64,000 nt of DNA from NCBI GenBank assembly GCA_016716475.1, contig JADJWG010000004.1:620001-684000 (forward strand). The letters are read 5' to 3'. The stretch is from Phycisphaerales bacterium. GTDB taxonomy: Bacteria; Planctomycetota; Phycisphaerae; UBA1845; Fen-1342. Shown here one piece after another: positions 33,179 to 41,878 of this stretch (position 1 is the first letter of the stretch; each line of letters begins with the position of its first letter). The notes below the pieces were generated by a model. The model had not been told where the DNA came from. It searched no databases and worked only from the letters and a program-made list of their open reading frames with translations. A program made the translations under genes and the position numbers.

Positions 33179-35980
33179 TTATACGATAAAGTTCACCAGG
33201 CGACCGGGCACCACGATCGCCCGCCGTACCTCCCGCGTGCCGATTTCCCGCACCACCGGCGGTGCCTGCCGCGCCAGCTCGATGTATTGCTCTTCGGTCG
33301 CTTCGGACGGCACTTCGATCCGGGCCCGGACCTTGCCGAGTACCTGTACCGCGATTTCGACGGTGGCGTCGCGGGTAAGTGCGACGTCGTAGCTCGGCCA
33401 ATCCGCCAGCGCGAGGGACGCAGTATGGCCAAGCCGCTCCCACAACTCCTCGGTGATGTGCGGCGCGAACGGGGCGAGCAGGAGGAGGAAGCGCTCCACC
33501 TGGTCGCGCCCGAGTTGTGTCGCCTTCGACGCCTCGTTGACGAAGACCATCATCTGCGCAATGGCCGTGTTGTAGGCGAAGCGCGGAATGTCGTCGGTGA
33601 CTTTGCGGATCGTCTTGTGGAGCAGCCGCTCGATCACGGGATTGCGCTCGGCGGTAATGTGAGGATGGATCGGTGGTAGTGACGTGGTCGGCGTCTGACC
33701 GTCGGGCGGCTGTGGGACGATCAGTCGCCAGACGCGTTGCAGGAAGCGATGCGCTCCCAGGATGTCGTTGGTGTTCCAGGGCTTGCCCTTCTCGAGCGGG
33801 CCCATGTACATCTCGTAGAGCCGCAGTGTATCGGCGCCGTACTCGCGGATAATCGCGTCGGGATTGACGACGTTCCGCAGCGACTTCGACATCTTCTCGA
33901 CCGTGACGGTGAGCGCCTCGCCCGTCTGGCGGTGGATGGCCTGCTCTCCGCGGTGCTCAACGTCTTCGTGCGGAATGCAGACGCCGCGCGCATCCCGGAA
34001 GGTGTACGACTGGATCATGCCCTGGTTGAAGAGCTTGTGGAACGGTTCGGGGGTGGACACGATGCCGAGGTCGTACAGCACCTTGTGCCAGAAGCGCGCG
34101 TACAACAGGTGCAGGACGGCATGCTCGGCTCCGCCCATGTACAGGTCGACGCCCCCAAACTGTGGCGCACCATCCGGACCGCGGTTGCCGAGCCAGTAGC
34201 GTTCGACGTGCGGATCAATCAGGGCCTGGTCGTTCTGCGGGTCACAGAACCGCAGGTAGTACCAGCAGGAACCAGCCCACTGTGGCATCGTATTCACTTC
34301 GCGGCGGCAGGTCTCCCCATCGTATTGCACCTGTACCCAGTCCTCCGCCTTGCTGAGCGGGGTGCGCGGGTCGGCATTCGGATCGTCACTCGCCTCGGGC
34401 TTGAAATCATCGATCTCGGGGAGCGTGACAGGCAGTTCTGCCGCGCGCACCGCGAACGGCTGGCCGTCGTCGCGGTAAAGAATCGGAAAGGGTTCGCCCC
34501 AGTAGCGCTGCCGCGAGAAGAGCCAGTCGCGCAGTTTGTACTGGATTGTGCCTTCGCCGAGGTCGCGTTCCTCGAGCCAGGCAATGATCCGCTCCTTGGC
34601 CTCCGGAGTCGGCAGGCCGTTGAGGGTGCACTGGCCGGTGAAGCTTTCTGCATCCTGCGGCGGAGAGTTAATGTTCGTGCCGTCCCCGACGAAGCCGCGC
34701 CAGTCCTCGGCGCCCAGTGGCTGGACCACTTGCACAACGGGCAGGTGAAAGGTTTCCGCAAACTCCAGATCGCGCGTGTCGTGCCCCGGGACAGCCATGA
34801 TCGAGCCGGTGCCGTAGCTGATCAGTACGTAGTCGGCCACCCAGATCGGCAGCCGGGCTCGATTCACCGGGTTGAGCGCATAGGCCCCGGTGAACACGCC
34901 GGTTTTCTTGCGATTGTCAGCCGTGCGGTCCAGCTCGGATTTCTGCTGGGCAGCGCGACAGTAGGTCTTGACCTCTTCGCGCTGTTCCGGCGTGGTGATG
35001 ATCGGGACGAGGCGGTGCTCGGGTGCCAGCACCATGTACGTGGCGCCGAAGAGCGTGTCCGGACGCGTCGTGAAGACGCGGATGTTCTCGCCGCCGGCCG
35101 GTCCGGCGCCGTCGATCGCGAAGTCCACGTAGGCGCCCTGGCTGCGACCGATCCAATTGCGCTGCATGAGCTTGATGGGCTCGGGCCAGTCGAGTGGATC
35201 CAGGTCGGTCAGCAGCCGGTCCGCGTACTCGGTGATACGCAGCATCCATTGCTTCATCGGTCGGCGGTAGACCGGATGATTGCCGCGCTCGCTGCGTCCT
35301 TCGTTCGTGACCTCCTCATTGGCAAGAACGGTACCGAGGGCCGGGCACCAGTTGACCGGCACTTCGGCGAGGAACGCGAGGCGGTGCTCGTTGCGGAAGG
35401 TTGCGATCGCGGCCTCGCCCTGTGCCTTGACGTCCGGGGGAATCGGCAGTTTATCGATCGGCCGGGCGGCCCCGCAGACGGTGCGGCCGTGTGGGTCGGT
35501 CCAGCGCCACTCGGGGTCGTACCAGGAGTTGTAGATCTTAAGGAAAATCCACTGTGTCCAGCGGTAGTAATCCGGGTCGCAGGTCGCGATCTCCCGGCTC
35601 CAGTCGTAGGCCAGCCCGATCATGCGGAGCTGTCGCGTGTAGGTCTCGATGTTCTTGCGGGTGGTGATGCGCGGGTGGACGCCGGTTTCGACCGCGTACT
35701 GCTCCGCCGGCAGGCCGAAAGCGTCCCACCCCATCGGGTGCAGCACGTTGTAGCCGCGCATGCGCAGAAAGCGGGCCATGATGTCCGAGGCGATGTAGCC
35801 GAGCGGGTGCCCGACATGCAGCCCGGCGCCGGAGGGGTATGGGAAGAAGTCCAGCACGTAGAACTTCGGCCGTTCGCTGCCGGGCTCGCCCGGGTTGGCG
35901 GCGCGAAAGGTCTGCCTGGCTTCCCAGGTCGCCTGCCACCGGGGTTCGATTTCTTGAAAGGCGTAATGGTGCGTGCTCAT
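33179..35980 (-). CDS. leuS: Leucyl-tRNA synthetase
   Basis: A 933-residue class I aminoacyl-tRNA synthetase charging tRNA-Leu. It starts FQEIEPRWQATWE, as in bacterial LeuRS. HIGH is present as HVGH at 55-58 and KMSKS at 696-700 (VEKMSKSLRN). Between them are the editing domain (VFTTRPDTLFGATYMVLAPEH, and GTGSIMAVPGHDTRDLEFA with the conserved Asp) and the leucine-specific region. The anticodon-binding and C-terminal domains follow, ending RRAIVVPGRLVNFIV. It is slightly longer than E. coli LeuRS (860). Start 35980 is fixed by homology. A strong hairpin, CGCCGGGG-G-CCCCGGCG, at 36010-36026 sits 30 bases before the ATG. Confidence 0.97.
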   Translation of the reverse strand: MSTHHYAFQEIEPRWQATWEARQTFRAANPGEPGSERPKFYVLDFFPYPSGAGLHVGHPLGYIASDIMARFLRMRGYNVLHPMGWDAFGLPAEQYAVETGVHPRITTRKNIETYTRQLRMIGLAYDWSREIATCDPDYYRWTQWIFLKIYNSWYDPEWRWTDPHGRTVCGAARPIDKLPIPPDVKAQGEAAIATFRNEHRLAFLAEVPVNWCPALGTVLANEEVTNEGRSERGNHPVYRRPMKQWMLRITEYADRLLTDLDPLDWPEPIKLMQRNWIGRSQGAYVDFAIDGAGPAGGENIRVFTTRPDTLFGATYMVLAPEHRLVPIITTPEQREEVKTYCRAAQQKSELDRTADNRKKTGVFTGAYALNPVNRARLPIWVADYVLISYGTGSIMAVPGHDTRDLEFAETFHLPVVQVVQPLGAEDWRGFVGDGTNINSPPQDAESFTGQCTLNGLPTPEAKERIIAWLEERDLGEGTIQYKLRDWLFSRQRYWGEPFPILYRDDGQPFAVRAAELPVTLPEIDDFKPEASDDPNADPRTPLSKAEDWVQVQYDGETCRREVNTMPQWAGSCWYYLRFCDPQNDQALIDPHVERYWLGNRGPDGAPQFGGVDLYMGGAEHAVLHLLYARFWHKVLYDLGIVSTPEPFHKLFNQGMIQSYTFRDARGVCIPHEDVEHRGEQAIHRQTGEALTVTVEKMSKSLRNVVNPDAIIREYGADTLRLYEMYMGPLEKGKPWNTNDILGAHRFLQRVWRLIVPQPPDGQTPTTSLPPIHPHITAERNPVIERLLHKTIRKVTDDIPRFAYNTAIAQMMVFVNEASKATQLGRDQVERFLLLLAPFAPHITEELWERLGHTASLALADWPSYDVALTRDATVEIAVQVLGKVRARIEVPSEATEEQYIELARQAPPVVREIGTREVRRAIVVPGRLVNFIV

Positions 35981-36009
35981 ACGCTGCGCATCCTGTGCAG
36001 ACCCAAGGA

Positions 36010-36026
36010 CGCCGGGGGCCCCGGCG
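36010..36026. terminator. Strong hairpin between the PpiD-like gene and leuS
   Basis: An 8-bp perfect repeat (CGCCGGGG / CCCCGGCG) around a single base, 30 bases upstream of the leuS ATG and 84 bases after the PpiD-like stop. No T-run follows on the minus strand. It could attenuate or terminate read-through, or shield the leuS ribosome-binding region. Confidence 0.35.
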
Positions 36027-36110
36027 CACAACCGCCGCGCCGGGCGGGCACCTCGGCCCGCGCAGCGCGGCAGCACAATTCCGGCCTTCGCGGGTGCGGT
36101 GGACGCGGCG

Positions 36111-38060
36111 TCAGCGCGCGTCGTCTTCCGCGCCGCCGTTCGGCTGGACGCGGACATATCCGAGCCGCTCGAAGGTGTACTGCGGGCTACCGATCACCTG
36201 CGTGAACTGCATCCGCTCCCATTCACTGCCAATGAAGCCCGACGCGAGGTACTGGTTGAATTCGCCCGTGTACAACGGCAGGATTTCCTCGACTTCGAGC
36301 ACCGCCCAGCGCTGCTGCACGGCCAGCGGCACGGCCCGCACACGGTGGCCGGTATCCGGCGCCGCTGCCGTTCCCAATTCAAAGGCGGGTGTGACAATCC
36401 CCTGCACGGCTCCGATTCCGGCGACGAATGGGAAGCCCTGTCGGCCGAAGGGGGCCGGGCTATGTGGCCCCAAGGCCTCCACAAAGCGAGCCGGTGGGCG
36501 CAGTGTGCCGTCCGGCCGCTCAAGCGGCTGGGTCGCCGCGACCTGTTCCGCGGAGGTGAGTTGGGCTTTGAGGTCGGCAGCGGCCTCGATGGCGGCGGTC
36601 AGGCCGATGGCGGCGGCCTGCTCGGCCAGCGCTTCCGCCTGAGCCCTGGCGAGCTCAAACGCTCGCAGCATGCGCCAGTCTTCAGCCACCTGGGCGCGAA
36701 TGGCTTCGAAATCGGTGGCCGGTCCGCTGGGGGCCACCTCGACGATACGGAAGAGGTAGGCCTGGTAAGGCCGTTGCGGTTGACCCGGTGTCGAAGGATC
36801 GCCAGCGGCAAGACGTACGACCCGGCCGGGCTCCTGCACGGCGAAGACGGGTAAGCCGTCATCGGGGTTGCGGGAAAGGATGCCGGCGACCCGCAGGGCC
36901 AGTTCGGCAAAACCGACGGTCTGCTGGCCGACGGAATAACGGGCGAGGCCAATCTGGTCGGGACCGACGGTCAACTTCGAGCGGTCGAGCAGGTCGGTCA
37001 ATTGGTATGTGAGGGGCAGTTCTCCCCGGTATTTCTCCACAAGCTCGCGTAGGCCGATCACGTCACCGGGCACCTTGCGAAAACCGTCGTCGCCGACTTC
37101 CGTGGTGATCCACGGCCGGTAGGCCTCGTCAAACAGGCGGTTGATAGCACGCTGGGATTCCTCGATGGCGCGCTGTCGGCGGAAGTCCACGCGAACCAGT
37201 TCGCGCGCTTCGTCCAGCTCCATCGGGATTCGCGCCGTGGGGGCGCCGTCGACGGCATTCGGGTCGGGCTTGGTGTAGCGGTGGCGGTTGAGGTTGAAGA
37301 ATTCGCGGACCTGCGCGGCGCGGATCTCCACGACCTGTTCCATGGCGACCGGGTCGATGGTGACGATTTCGACGCGCACGCGATCCGGGAGGCGGTAGCC
37401 AAAGACCAGTTCGTCGTTGGTGTGCGCAGTAGCTCGGTCACGGGCCGTTTCGAAGAAAGCCGTGAGTTCCTCCGCGGTGGGTTCGGGGACCGCATCGAGG
37501 AAAGCACGGGCCTCGAGCAGTGCCACGCGGGCACGGGCCTGTTGCCGCTGCTGGATGAAGGCAAATTTCTCCCGCGGCAGCGAGGTCAGAATGCCCGCCG
37601 ACTGCCATTGCTGGTACCGAACGACGCCGAGCCAGTCGCCGACAATCTCATAAATACGGTCATAGGGCATCCGCGTGCTGTCCTGGATCCGCATGAGATC
37701 CTCGTCCTGCACGTTCATCGCCGCCAGCATTTCGCGGACTTCGTTCTTGCCGACGCGGATGCCGGCGCGGCGCGCCTCCTCCCGCAGCAGATAGAACGAC
37801 TCGGTCATCTCGATGGTCAGTTGGACGGGTTGGCCCATGATCCGTAGTGCAAGTTCAACCTCGGACTTGGCCGCCTGCAGGTCCGCGAGACGGATGCGGG
37901 TGTTGAACGATCCCACCCGGCCGACCAGCGGGTTGGGCCCGCGACCGCCGCCGAAGCCGGATTGAATGGCCTCGGGGACCAGGAAGGCCACCAGCAGCAG
38001 CGACATGAAGACGAGGATCAGCGTCTTGGAATTCTTACGCAGGATTTTGATCAGGTTCAT
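36111..38060 (-). CDS. PpiD/SurA-N-like membrane-anchored periplasmic protein
   Basis: A 649-residue protein with a short cytoplasmic N-terminus, one transmembrane helix at about 13-32 (TLILVFMSLLLVAFLVPEAI), then a large periplasmic part. The N-terminal periplasmic region (SFNTRIRLADLQAAKSEVEL, VGKNEVREML) matches the SurA/PpiD chaperone domain. I could not find a convincing parvulin motif (GGDLG...), so peptidyl-prolyl isomerase activity is doubtful and a holdase role is more likely. The C-terminus contains a GIGAVQGIVTPAFELG stretch resembling one parvulin strand. ATG 38060 begins MNLIKILRKNSK as in homologues; a TATGAT -10-like element lies on the minus strand at 38128-38133. Confidence 0.78.
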   Translation of the reverse strand: MNLIKILRKNSKTLILVFMSLLLVAFLVPEAIQSGFGGGRGPNPLVGRVGSFNTRIRLADLQAAKSEVELALRIMGQPVQLTIEMTESFYLLREEARRAGIRVGKNEVREMLAAMNVQDEDLMRIQDSTRMPYDRIYEIVGDWLGVVRYQQWQSAGILTSLPREKFAFIQQRQQARARVALLEARAFLDAVPEPTAEELTAFFETARDRATAHTNDELVFGYRLPDRVRVEIVTIDPVAMEQVVEIRAAQVREFFNLNRHRYTKPDPNAVDGAPTARIPMELDEARELVRVDFRRQRAIEESQRAINRLFDEAYRPWITTEVGDDGFRKVPGDVIGLRELVEKYRGELPLTYQLTDLLDRSKLTVGPDQIGLARYSVGQQTVGFAELALRVAGILSRNPDDGLPVFAVQEPGRVVRLAAGDPSTPGQPQRPYQAYLFRIVEVAPSGPATDFEAIRAQVAEDWRMLRAFELARAQAEALAEQAAAIGLTAAIEAAADLKAQLTSAEQVAATQPLERPDGTLRPPARFVEALGPHSPAPFGRQGFPFVAGIGAVQGIVTPAFELGTAAAPDTGHRVRAVPLAVQQRWAVLEVEEILPLYTGEFNQYLASGFIGSEWERMQFTQVIGSPQYTFERLGYVRVQPNGGAEDDAR

Positions 38061-38228
38061 CGCGGTTGGTTCCCGGGGGCTGCAGACACCCGCGTGCCTG
38101 GGGGTACGTCTGACCAGCGAACCAACCATCATACTGCGCAGGGGGCCTAAGACAAGGCGGGCTGCGCGTGGTCCGCACGAAGTGCCTGGCCGTGGGGGCA
38201 CATGGGCCGGGGTCGGCCGAAAACAAGG

Positions 38229-38254
38229 CCGCCTGCGTCAGGTGACGCAGGCGG
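38229..38254 (-). terminator. Intrinsic terminator downstream of the Xer recombinase gene
   Basis: A 12-bp perfect inverted repeat (CCGCCTGCGTCA / TGACGCAGGCGG) with a 2-base centre. On the minus strand it is followed by CCTTGTTTTC, a T-rich tract, 53 bases after the recombinase stop. The remaining gap to 38061 holds the PpiD-like promoter area. Confidence 0.75.
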
Positions 38255-38306
38255 TGGGTCCAGGAGGAGGACGTGTGGTCAGAGGAGCCGCAGCGTCCGC
38301 CAGGGC

Positions 38307-39311
38307 TCAGGCGCGCGGGTGCGACTTGTCGTAGTTCTCTTTGACGGTCTGGCCGCTCAGGTGCGTGTAGATCTGGGTCGTACTCAGACTCTGGTGGCCG
38401 AGCATTTCCTGTACGCTCCGCAGGTCGGCTCCGCGCCGCAGCATGTGCGTGGCGAAGCTGTGCCGGAGGGTATGAGGACTGACGGTAAGATCGAGGCCAG
38501 CGTCGAGCAGGTACTTGTCCAGCTTGCGGCGGACACTTCGGGTACTGAGGCGCTGGCCGTGCTTGTTTATGAACAGCGCGTCCTGATCGAAGGCGCCGCT
38601 GCGGGCGTCGTTCCGGCGCAGATCGAGGAAGTGCAGGATGGTTTGCACCGCCCCGGGGCCGAGCGGAATGACGCGGCGTTTCTTGCCCTTGCCGGCCACG
38701 CGCACCACATTGGTGGTGAGGTCCACGTCACCGACGTCGAGTGCGATCAGTTCACTGACGCGCATTCCGGTGGAGTAGAGCACCTCGAGCATGGCGCGGT
38801 CGCGGGCCCCGAGCAACGTGGTGGTGTCAGGGTTGGCGAGCAGCTTCTCGATCTGGTCGATCTCGAGGCACTTCGGCAGCCGCTTGTCCTGCTTGGGTGT
38901 GCGGATGGGGGCGACCGGGTTGGCCTGAAGATAGCCGCGCCGCACCAGGAACTTGTAGAAGCTGCGCAGCGTGGCGAGCTTGCGGGCCACGGTGCTACGA
39001 CAGTAATTGTGTTCGCGCAGTTCGGACATGAACGCCCGCACGTCGTCGGTTTGGACTTCGAGCAGCTTGCGGTTCAGATCCTCGCCCAGCGCCTCCGCCG
39101 GCGGCGCCAGCTTCGACATGTCGAGCTCGCGCTGGTTCCCGTTGCCATTGCCGTTGCCGGGTTCGGCGACGGCTGCCTTGGCAGGCAGGCACAGGTACCC
39201 GCAGAACTGCTGGAGGTCGGCGGCGTAGCACTTGGCCGTGTGGGGCGAGAAGTGCCGCTCCGCCCGTAGGTAGTTGATGAACTGTTGTACGAGACTGGCT
39301 TGATCGCTCAT
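38307..39311 (-). CDS. Tyrosine recombinase, XerC/XerD type
   Basis: A 334-residue site-specific recombinase. The catalytic set is complete: Arg184 (STGMRVSEL), Lys208 (AGKGKKRRV), His280 and Arg283 (SPHTLRHSFATH), His306 (GHQS) and Tyr315 (TTQIYTHLS). The N-terminal SAM-like DNA-binding domain starts FINYLRAERHFSPHT. It is interrupted at about residues 43-85 by an insert containing an NGNGNGN run not found in canonical XerC/D. With no phage or integron genes around, a chromosome dimer-resolution role is likely. ATG 39311 fits homologues; an alternative ATG at 39374 has a comparable AGGG. The two preceding small genes are on the same strand. Confidence 0.92.
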   Translation of the reverse strand: MSDQASLVQQFINYLRAERHFSPHTAKCYAADLQQFCGYLCLPAKAAVAEPGNGNGNGNQRELDMSKLAPPAEALGEDLNRKLLEVQTDDVRAFMSELREHNYCRSTVARKLATLRSFYKFLVRRGYLQANPVAPIRTPKQDKRLPKCLEIDQIEKLLANPDTTTLLGARDRAMLEVLYSTGMRVSELIALDVGDVDLTTNVVRVAGKGKKRRVIPLGPGAVQTILHFLDLRRNDARSGAFDQDALFINKHGQRLSTRSVRRKLDKYLLDAGLDLTVSPHTLRHSFATHMLRRGADLRSVQEMLGHQSLSTTQIYTHLSGQTVKENYDKSHPRA

Positions 39312-39414
39312 ACGTCTGTCACTTTCGACGGCACTCGGGCCTTGAACGGCGCTGCCCACTTGCGAATTCCACATCGTGTTGCCCTGCTCCAACTGGGCGA
39401 CCTGGAAACTGCCC

Positions 39415-39630
39415 TTATTCCACTCGGGCAACCGTATCCAGTTCGCGGGCAAGCTGCTGTCCCATCTGGTAACTCAGGACGGCGGCATCGAACCAGTCGA
39501 ACTCACTCTGCGGGTCGCTCGCCAAAGCCACGAAGCTGCTGAGCAGTTCCGCCTCGCCGCCTTCGTAGTAGCTGAAGACGTAGCGGTGTGCGCCCTTAAC
39601 CATGCTCAGGCATCTCTGGGCCGGGCTCAT
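39415..39630 (-). CDS. Small conserved-looking protein, 71 residues
   Basis: Starts in an ATGA overlap with the stop of the upstream lipoprotein gene, which strongly supports translation. The sequence is acidic and aromatic, with KGAHRYVFSYYEGGEAELLS, LASDPQSEFDWFDAAVL and SYQMGQQLARELD. No signal peptide, membrane segment or cysteine is present, so it should be cytoplasmic. I do not recognise a family. It sits between a lipoprotein and a Xer recombinase gene, 103 bases before the latter. Met10 is an alternative start. Confidence 0.75.
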   Translation of the reverse strand: MSPAQRCLSMVKGAHRYVFSYYEGGEAELLSSFVALASDPQSEFDWFDAAVLSYQMGQQLARELDTVARVE

Positions 39631-40379
39631 GACTGCGCCTCAACTGGCTCCCGCGTTTCGCGACCATTTCCTTCCAGCAGTAACATCGTCTGGATCGTGG
39701 TCCAACCGCAATAACGGACGTATAGTTCTTGCGACTGCAGAAACTTTCTCCATCCGTACGGACTGCGGGTCCCGCCGCGCCGTTCCGCATACTTCCGGAC
39801 ATCGGCCTGAATCCGCTGCTCCGCGGCGTTATAAACTCGCTGTACCTGCCATTGCGGGGCGTCCCCGGGTCGCTCCGATAAGCTGCCGGCCGGGGCCCGG
39901 GCCGCGCGCGAGGCAGCGGTCGGATCAAGCGGCGAAACCGCGGCGTGCGGCCGAACGACGTACCACTGCATCACCAGACCGAGCACGGGCGGGGCATACG
40001 GGTCATACTCTGTGACCGCCGTGACGAGCGTGGCGTCGGCGCCCAGCGCTGCGCCGAGGGCGCGCGCATCTGCGGGCGTTTCGATGCCGTGGAGGCCGCG
40101 GTGTTGCAGTTCGGCCAACGCCAGGTTCACAGGAACGACGGCAATTCCGTCAAAAGTCTGGAGTTCGGATGCAATCAGGTCAGTGAAGCGCAGCGGGTCG
40201 AAATCCTCACTGCCGCTGAGATTCAGGACGGGAGCGACGGCAACCACAAGCGGCTGGGGCAGTGACGCGGGGGCGCGCTTGGATTGGGCGCAACCGGTTG
40301 CGCCCAGACTGCTAGCCAGCACTATCCAAAGCCCGACGCGCCCCCGCCACGCGTTTCGGCCACAACCCACCTTGTTCAT
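39627..40379 (-). CDS. Putative envelope lipoprotein
   Basis: A 250-residue protein with signal sequence and lipobox (SLGATGCAQSK, Cys30). The mature N-terminal ~110 residues (LVVAVAPVLNLSGSEDFDPL, FTDLIASELQTF, GIAVVPVNLALAELQ) resemble the nucleotide-binding-like fold shared by LpoB/CsgG-family and GNA1162 lipoproteins. The ALGADATLVTAVTEYDPY stretch is typical of that group. The C-terminal half has YNAAEQRIQADVRKYAERR, a helical region. A specific partner is not evident. Upstream at 40420-40425 (minus strand) is a perfect TATAAT, 41 bases before ATG. Downstream it overlaps the 71-residue gene. Confidence 0.72.
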   Translation of the reverse strand: MNKVGCGRNAWRGRVGLWIVLASSLGATGCAQSKRAPASLPQPLVVAVAPVLNLSGSEDFDPLRFTDLIASELQTFDGIAVVPVNLALAELQHRGLHGIETPADARALGAALGADATLVTAVTEYDPYAPPVLGLVMQWYVVRPHAAVSPLDPTAASRAARAPAGSLSERPGDAPQWQVQRVYNAAEQRIQADVRKYAERRGGTRSPYGWRKFLQSQELYVRYCGWTTIQTMLLLEGNGRETREPVEAQS

Positions 40380-40419
40380 CCCAGCACGACTACTCAATAT
40401 GCTCTCGGCACGCTGGCAA

Positions 40420-40425
40420 ATTATA
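40420..40425 (-). promoter_or_regulatory. TATAAT -10 element upstream of the lipoprotein operon
   Basis: Perfect TATAAT on the minus strand 41 bases before the ATG at 40379. The expected -35 position reads GAAACC, which is not TTGACA-like. It would drive the lipoprotein, the 71-residue gene and probably the recombinase. Confidence 0.45.
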
Positions 40426-40529
40426 GGCCCATAATGCAGCAGGTTTCTGCGCTGCGACGATTCTCCCGGGCTGGAATCGGCCGGGCGGCGCGGTGTGGCA
40501 GGGTGGCGGGTTGTATCCTGGATCATGTC

Positions 40530-41660
40530 CTAAGATCCTGCCATTGTGCTGGTTGCGCTTTCTTCGCCCGAATCCGACCGCTCGTGTTGCGGCACGAAGG
40601 TCGCCTCGTCCGTCGGCAGCGGAACTGGGGCACTGATGCTCCAGATGTTCTCTGACCCCGCCCGGGGAGAAACGAAGAACACCCGGTCATCACGCGACCA
40701 CACCGGGTTAAACGCCGTCAATCCGGTGCCGGTCAGCCGTGTCCGCAGCCCGGTCGGTACATCGACCACCCATAGCTCAGCCGCTCCTCCATGGGGGAAG
40801 CTGCGTTGCGAGTTGGAAGCGTGGTTCTCGGGAACCAGGCAGTACACCAGGCGTCGAGCATCGGGGGACCAGCTTGGGCTGATGCATGCCGCACCATCGC
40901 TCGCTGCCACTTCGGTTGGCAGAATCGCCTCCCCATTGCGCAGTTCAAAGGTCCAGATCCCGAACAGACGGCTGCCGCGCTGGCGGGAGCGCTGCACGGC
41001 CAGGTGTCGGCCATCGGGTGACCAGGCGGGGAACATCCCGGGCCCGAGGTAATGCCGCACGCCGGCTTCCTCAACCTCCAGGACCCAAATCTCCCAATGC
41101 TGACCGGTTTGGCTCCAGAGGGTGTATGCGATCTGTCGGCCGTCAGGGGACCACGCGGGGGCCAGCTCATCGGCCGGGTCGTCAGTAAGCTGTGTGAGTG
41201 CAAGTGTTTCGCGGTCGAGCAACCACAAGTCCCAGGAACCGGCACGGCTCGAGGCAAAGGCGATGCGGCGTCCGTCTGGGCTGAAGCGTGGCTGAATGTC
41301 GGCTGCGCCGGCATCGGTGAGCTGGGTCAGAGTAGTACCGGCATAGCGTTTCAGGAACAGGTTCGGCAACTCCGACTGCCGGGTCGAAGCAAAGACGATC
41401 CAGCCATCTGTGGCGCTGACATCCGGGTCGAAATCGACGCCCTCGGTCGTGAAGCTGTGGCGCACGAGGTTGGGGAGGAGGGGGCCGTCAGACGGGACGG
41501 CCTCGTCTGCGGGCCAATCGCCGTAGAGCGATGGCGGTACGCTAGTGTGTGGCTCACACGGCGAGTTTTTGGGAATCAGGCAACACCCGTTCAGCACCAG
41601 GAGCAGCGGAGCGCCCAGGGCTGGGATGTGCCGGATGCTGCTAGTGAGGCGTGCGCGCAT
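40530..41660 (-). CDS. TolB-like beta-propeller lipoprotein
   Basis: A 376-residue exported protein. Signal and lipobox end LLLVLNGCCL, with Cys25 or Cys26 lipidated. The mature part contains five to six WD40-like PD40 repeats, each with the form xxPRFSPDGRRIAFASxxxG (IQPRFSPDGRRIAFASSRAG, LAPAWSPDGRQIAYTL, FPAWSPDGRHLAVQ, SPSWSPDARRLVY, NPVWSRDDRVFFVS), giving a TolB-type propeller. No N-terminal TolB domain is present. It may be a protein-binding envelope scaffold. The start at 41660 gives a normal signal peptide. An 8-bp hairpin, GTGGGAGC / GCTCCCAC, lies 29 bases upstream at 41689-41706. Confidence 0.8.
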   Translation of the reverse strand: MRARLTSSIRHIPALGAPLLLVLNGCCLIPKNSPCEPHTSVPPSLYGDWPADEAVPSDGPLLPNLVRHSFTTEGVDFDPDVSATDGWIVFASTRQSELPNLFLKRYAGTTLTQLTDAGAADIQPRFSPDGRRIAFASSRAGSWDLWLLDRETLALTQLTDDPADELAPAWSPDGRQIAYTLWSQTGQHWEIWVLEVEEAGVRHYLGPGMFPAWSPDGRHLAVQRSRQRGSRLFGIWTFELRNGEAILPTEVAASDGAACISPSWSPDARRLVYCLVPENHASNSQRSFPHGGAAELWVVDVPTGLRTRLTGTGLTAFNPVWSRDDRVFFVSPRAGSENIWSISAPVPLPTDEATFVPQHERSDSGEESATSTMAGS

Positions 41661-41688
41661 GCCTTGAATCCGTACGCAGCGGGTGCTT

Positions 41689-41706
41689 GTGGGAGCGTGC
41701 TCCCAC
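41689..41706. other. Hairpin between dsbD and the TolB-like gene
   Basis: Perfect 8-bp inverted repeat GTGGGAGC / GCTCCCAC with a 2-base loop in the 218-base gap. It follows the dsbD stop (41879) by 172 bases on the minus strand and precedes the TolB-like ATG by 29. No T-run follows, so it may be a weak terminator or a leader structure. Nothing else was recognised in the gap. Confidence 0.35.
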
Positions 41707-41878
41707 GGAGCCGCCAAACCTTGCCATACGCCAGGTGATGGCTTGGGTGGCCGTCCTGGCGACATTTTGGTTATCGGCTGATACGCGGGGCGGGTTGATT
41801 GCGGGCGCGGTGCTGCGCGGGAATGACCGTGGGTTGGAAACTGGAGGGCGGGCCATGCGCGGGCCGCGACGTTACGCT

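Noticed and set aside
33737..36205. 822-codon open frame on the plus strand
   Set aside because: It runs antisense to leuS, whose HIGH and KMSKS motifs and full-length homology are clear. Long antisense frames are expected in G+C-rich DNA.
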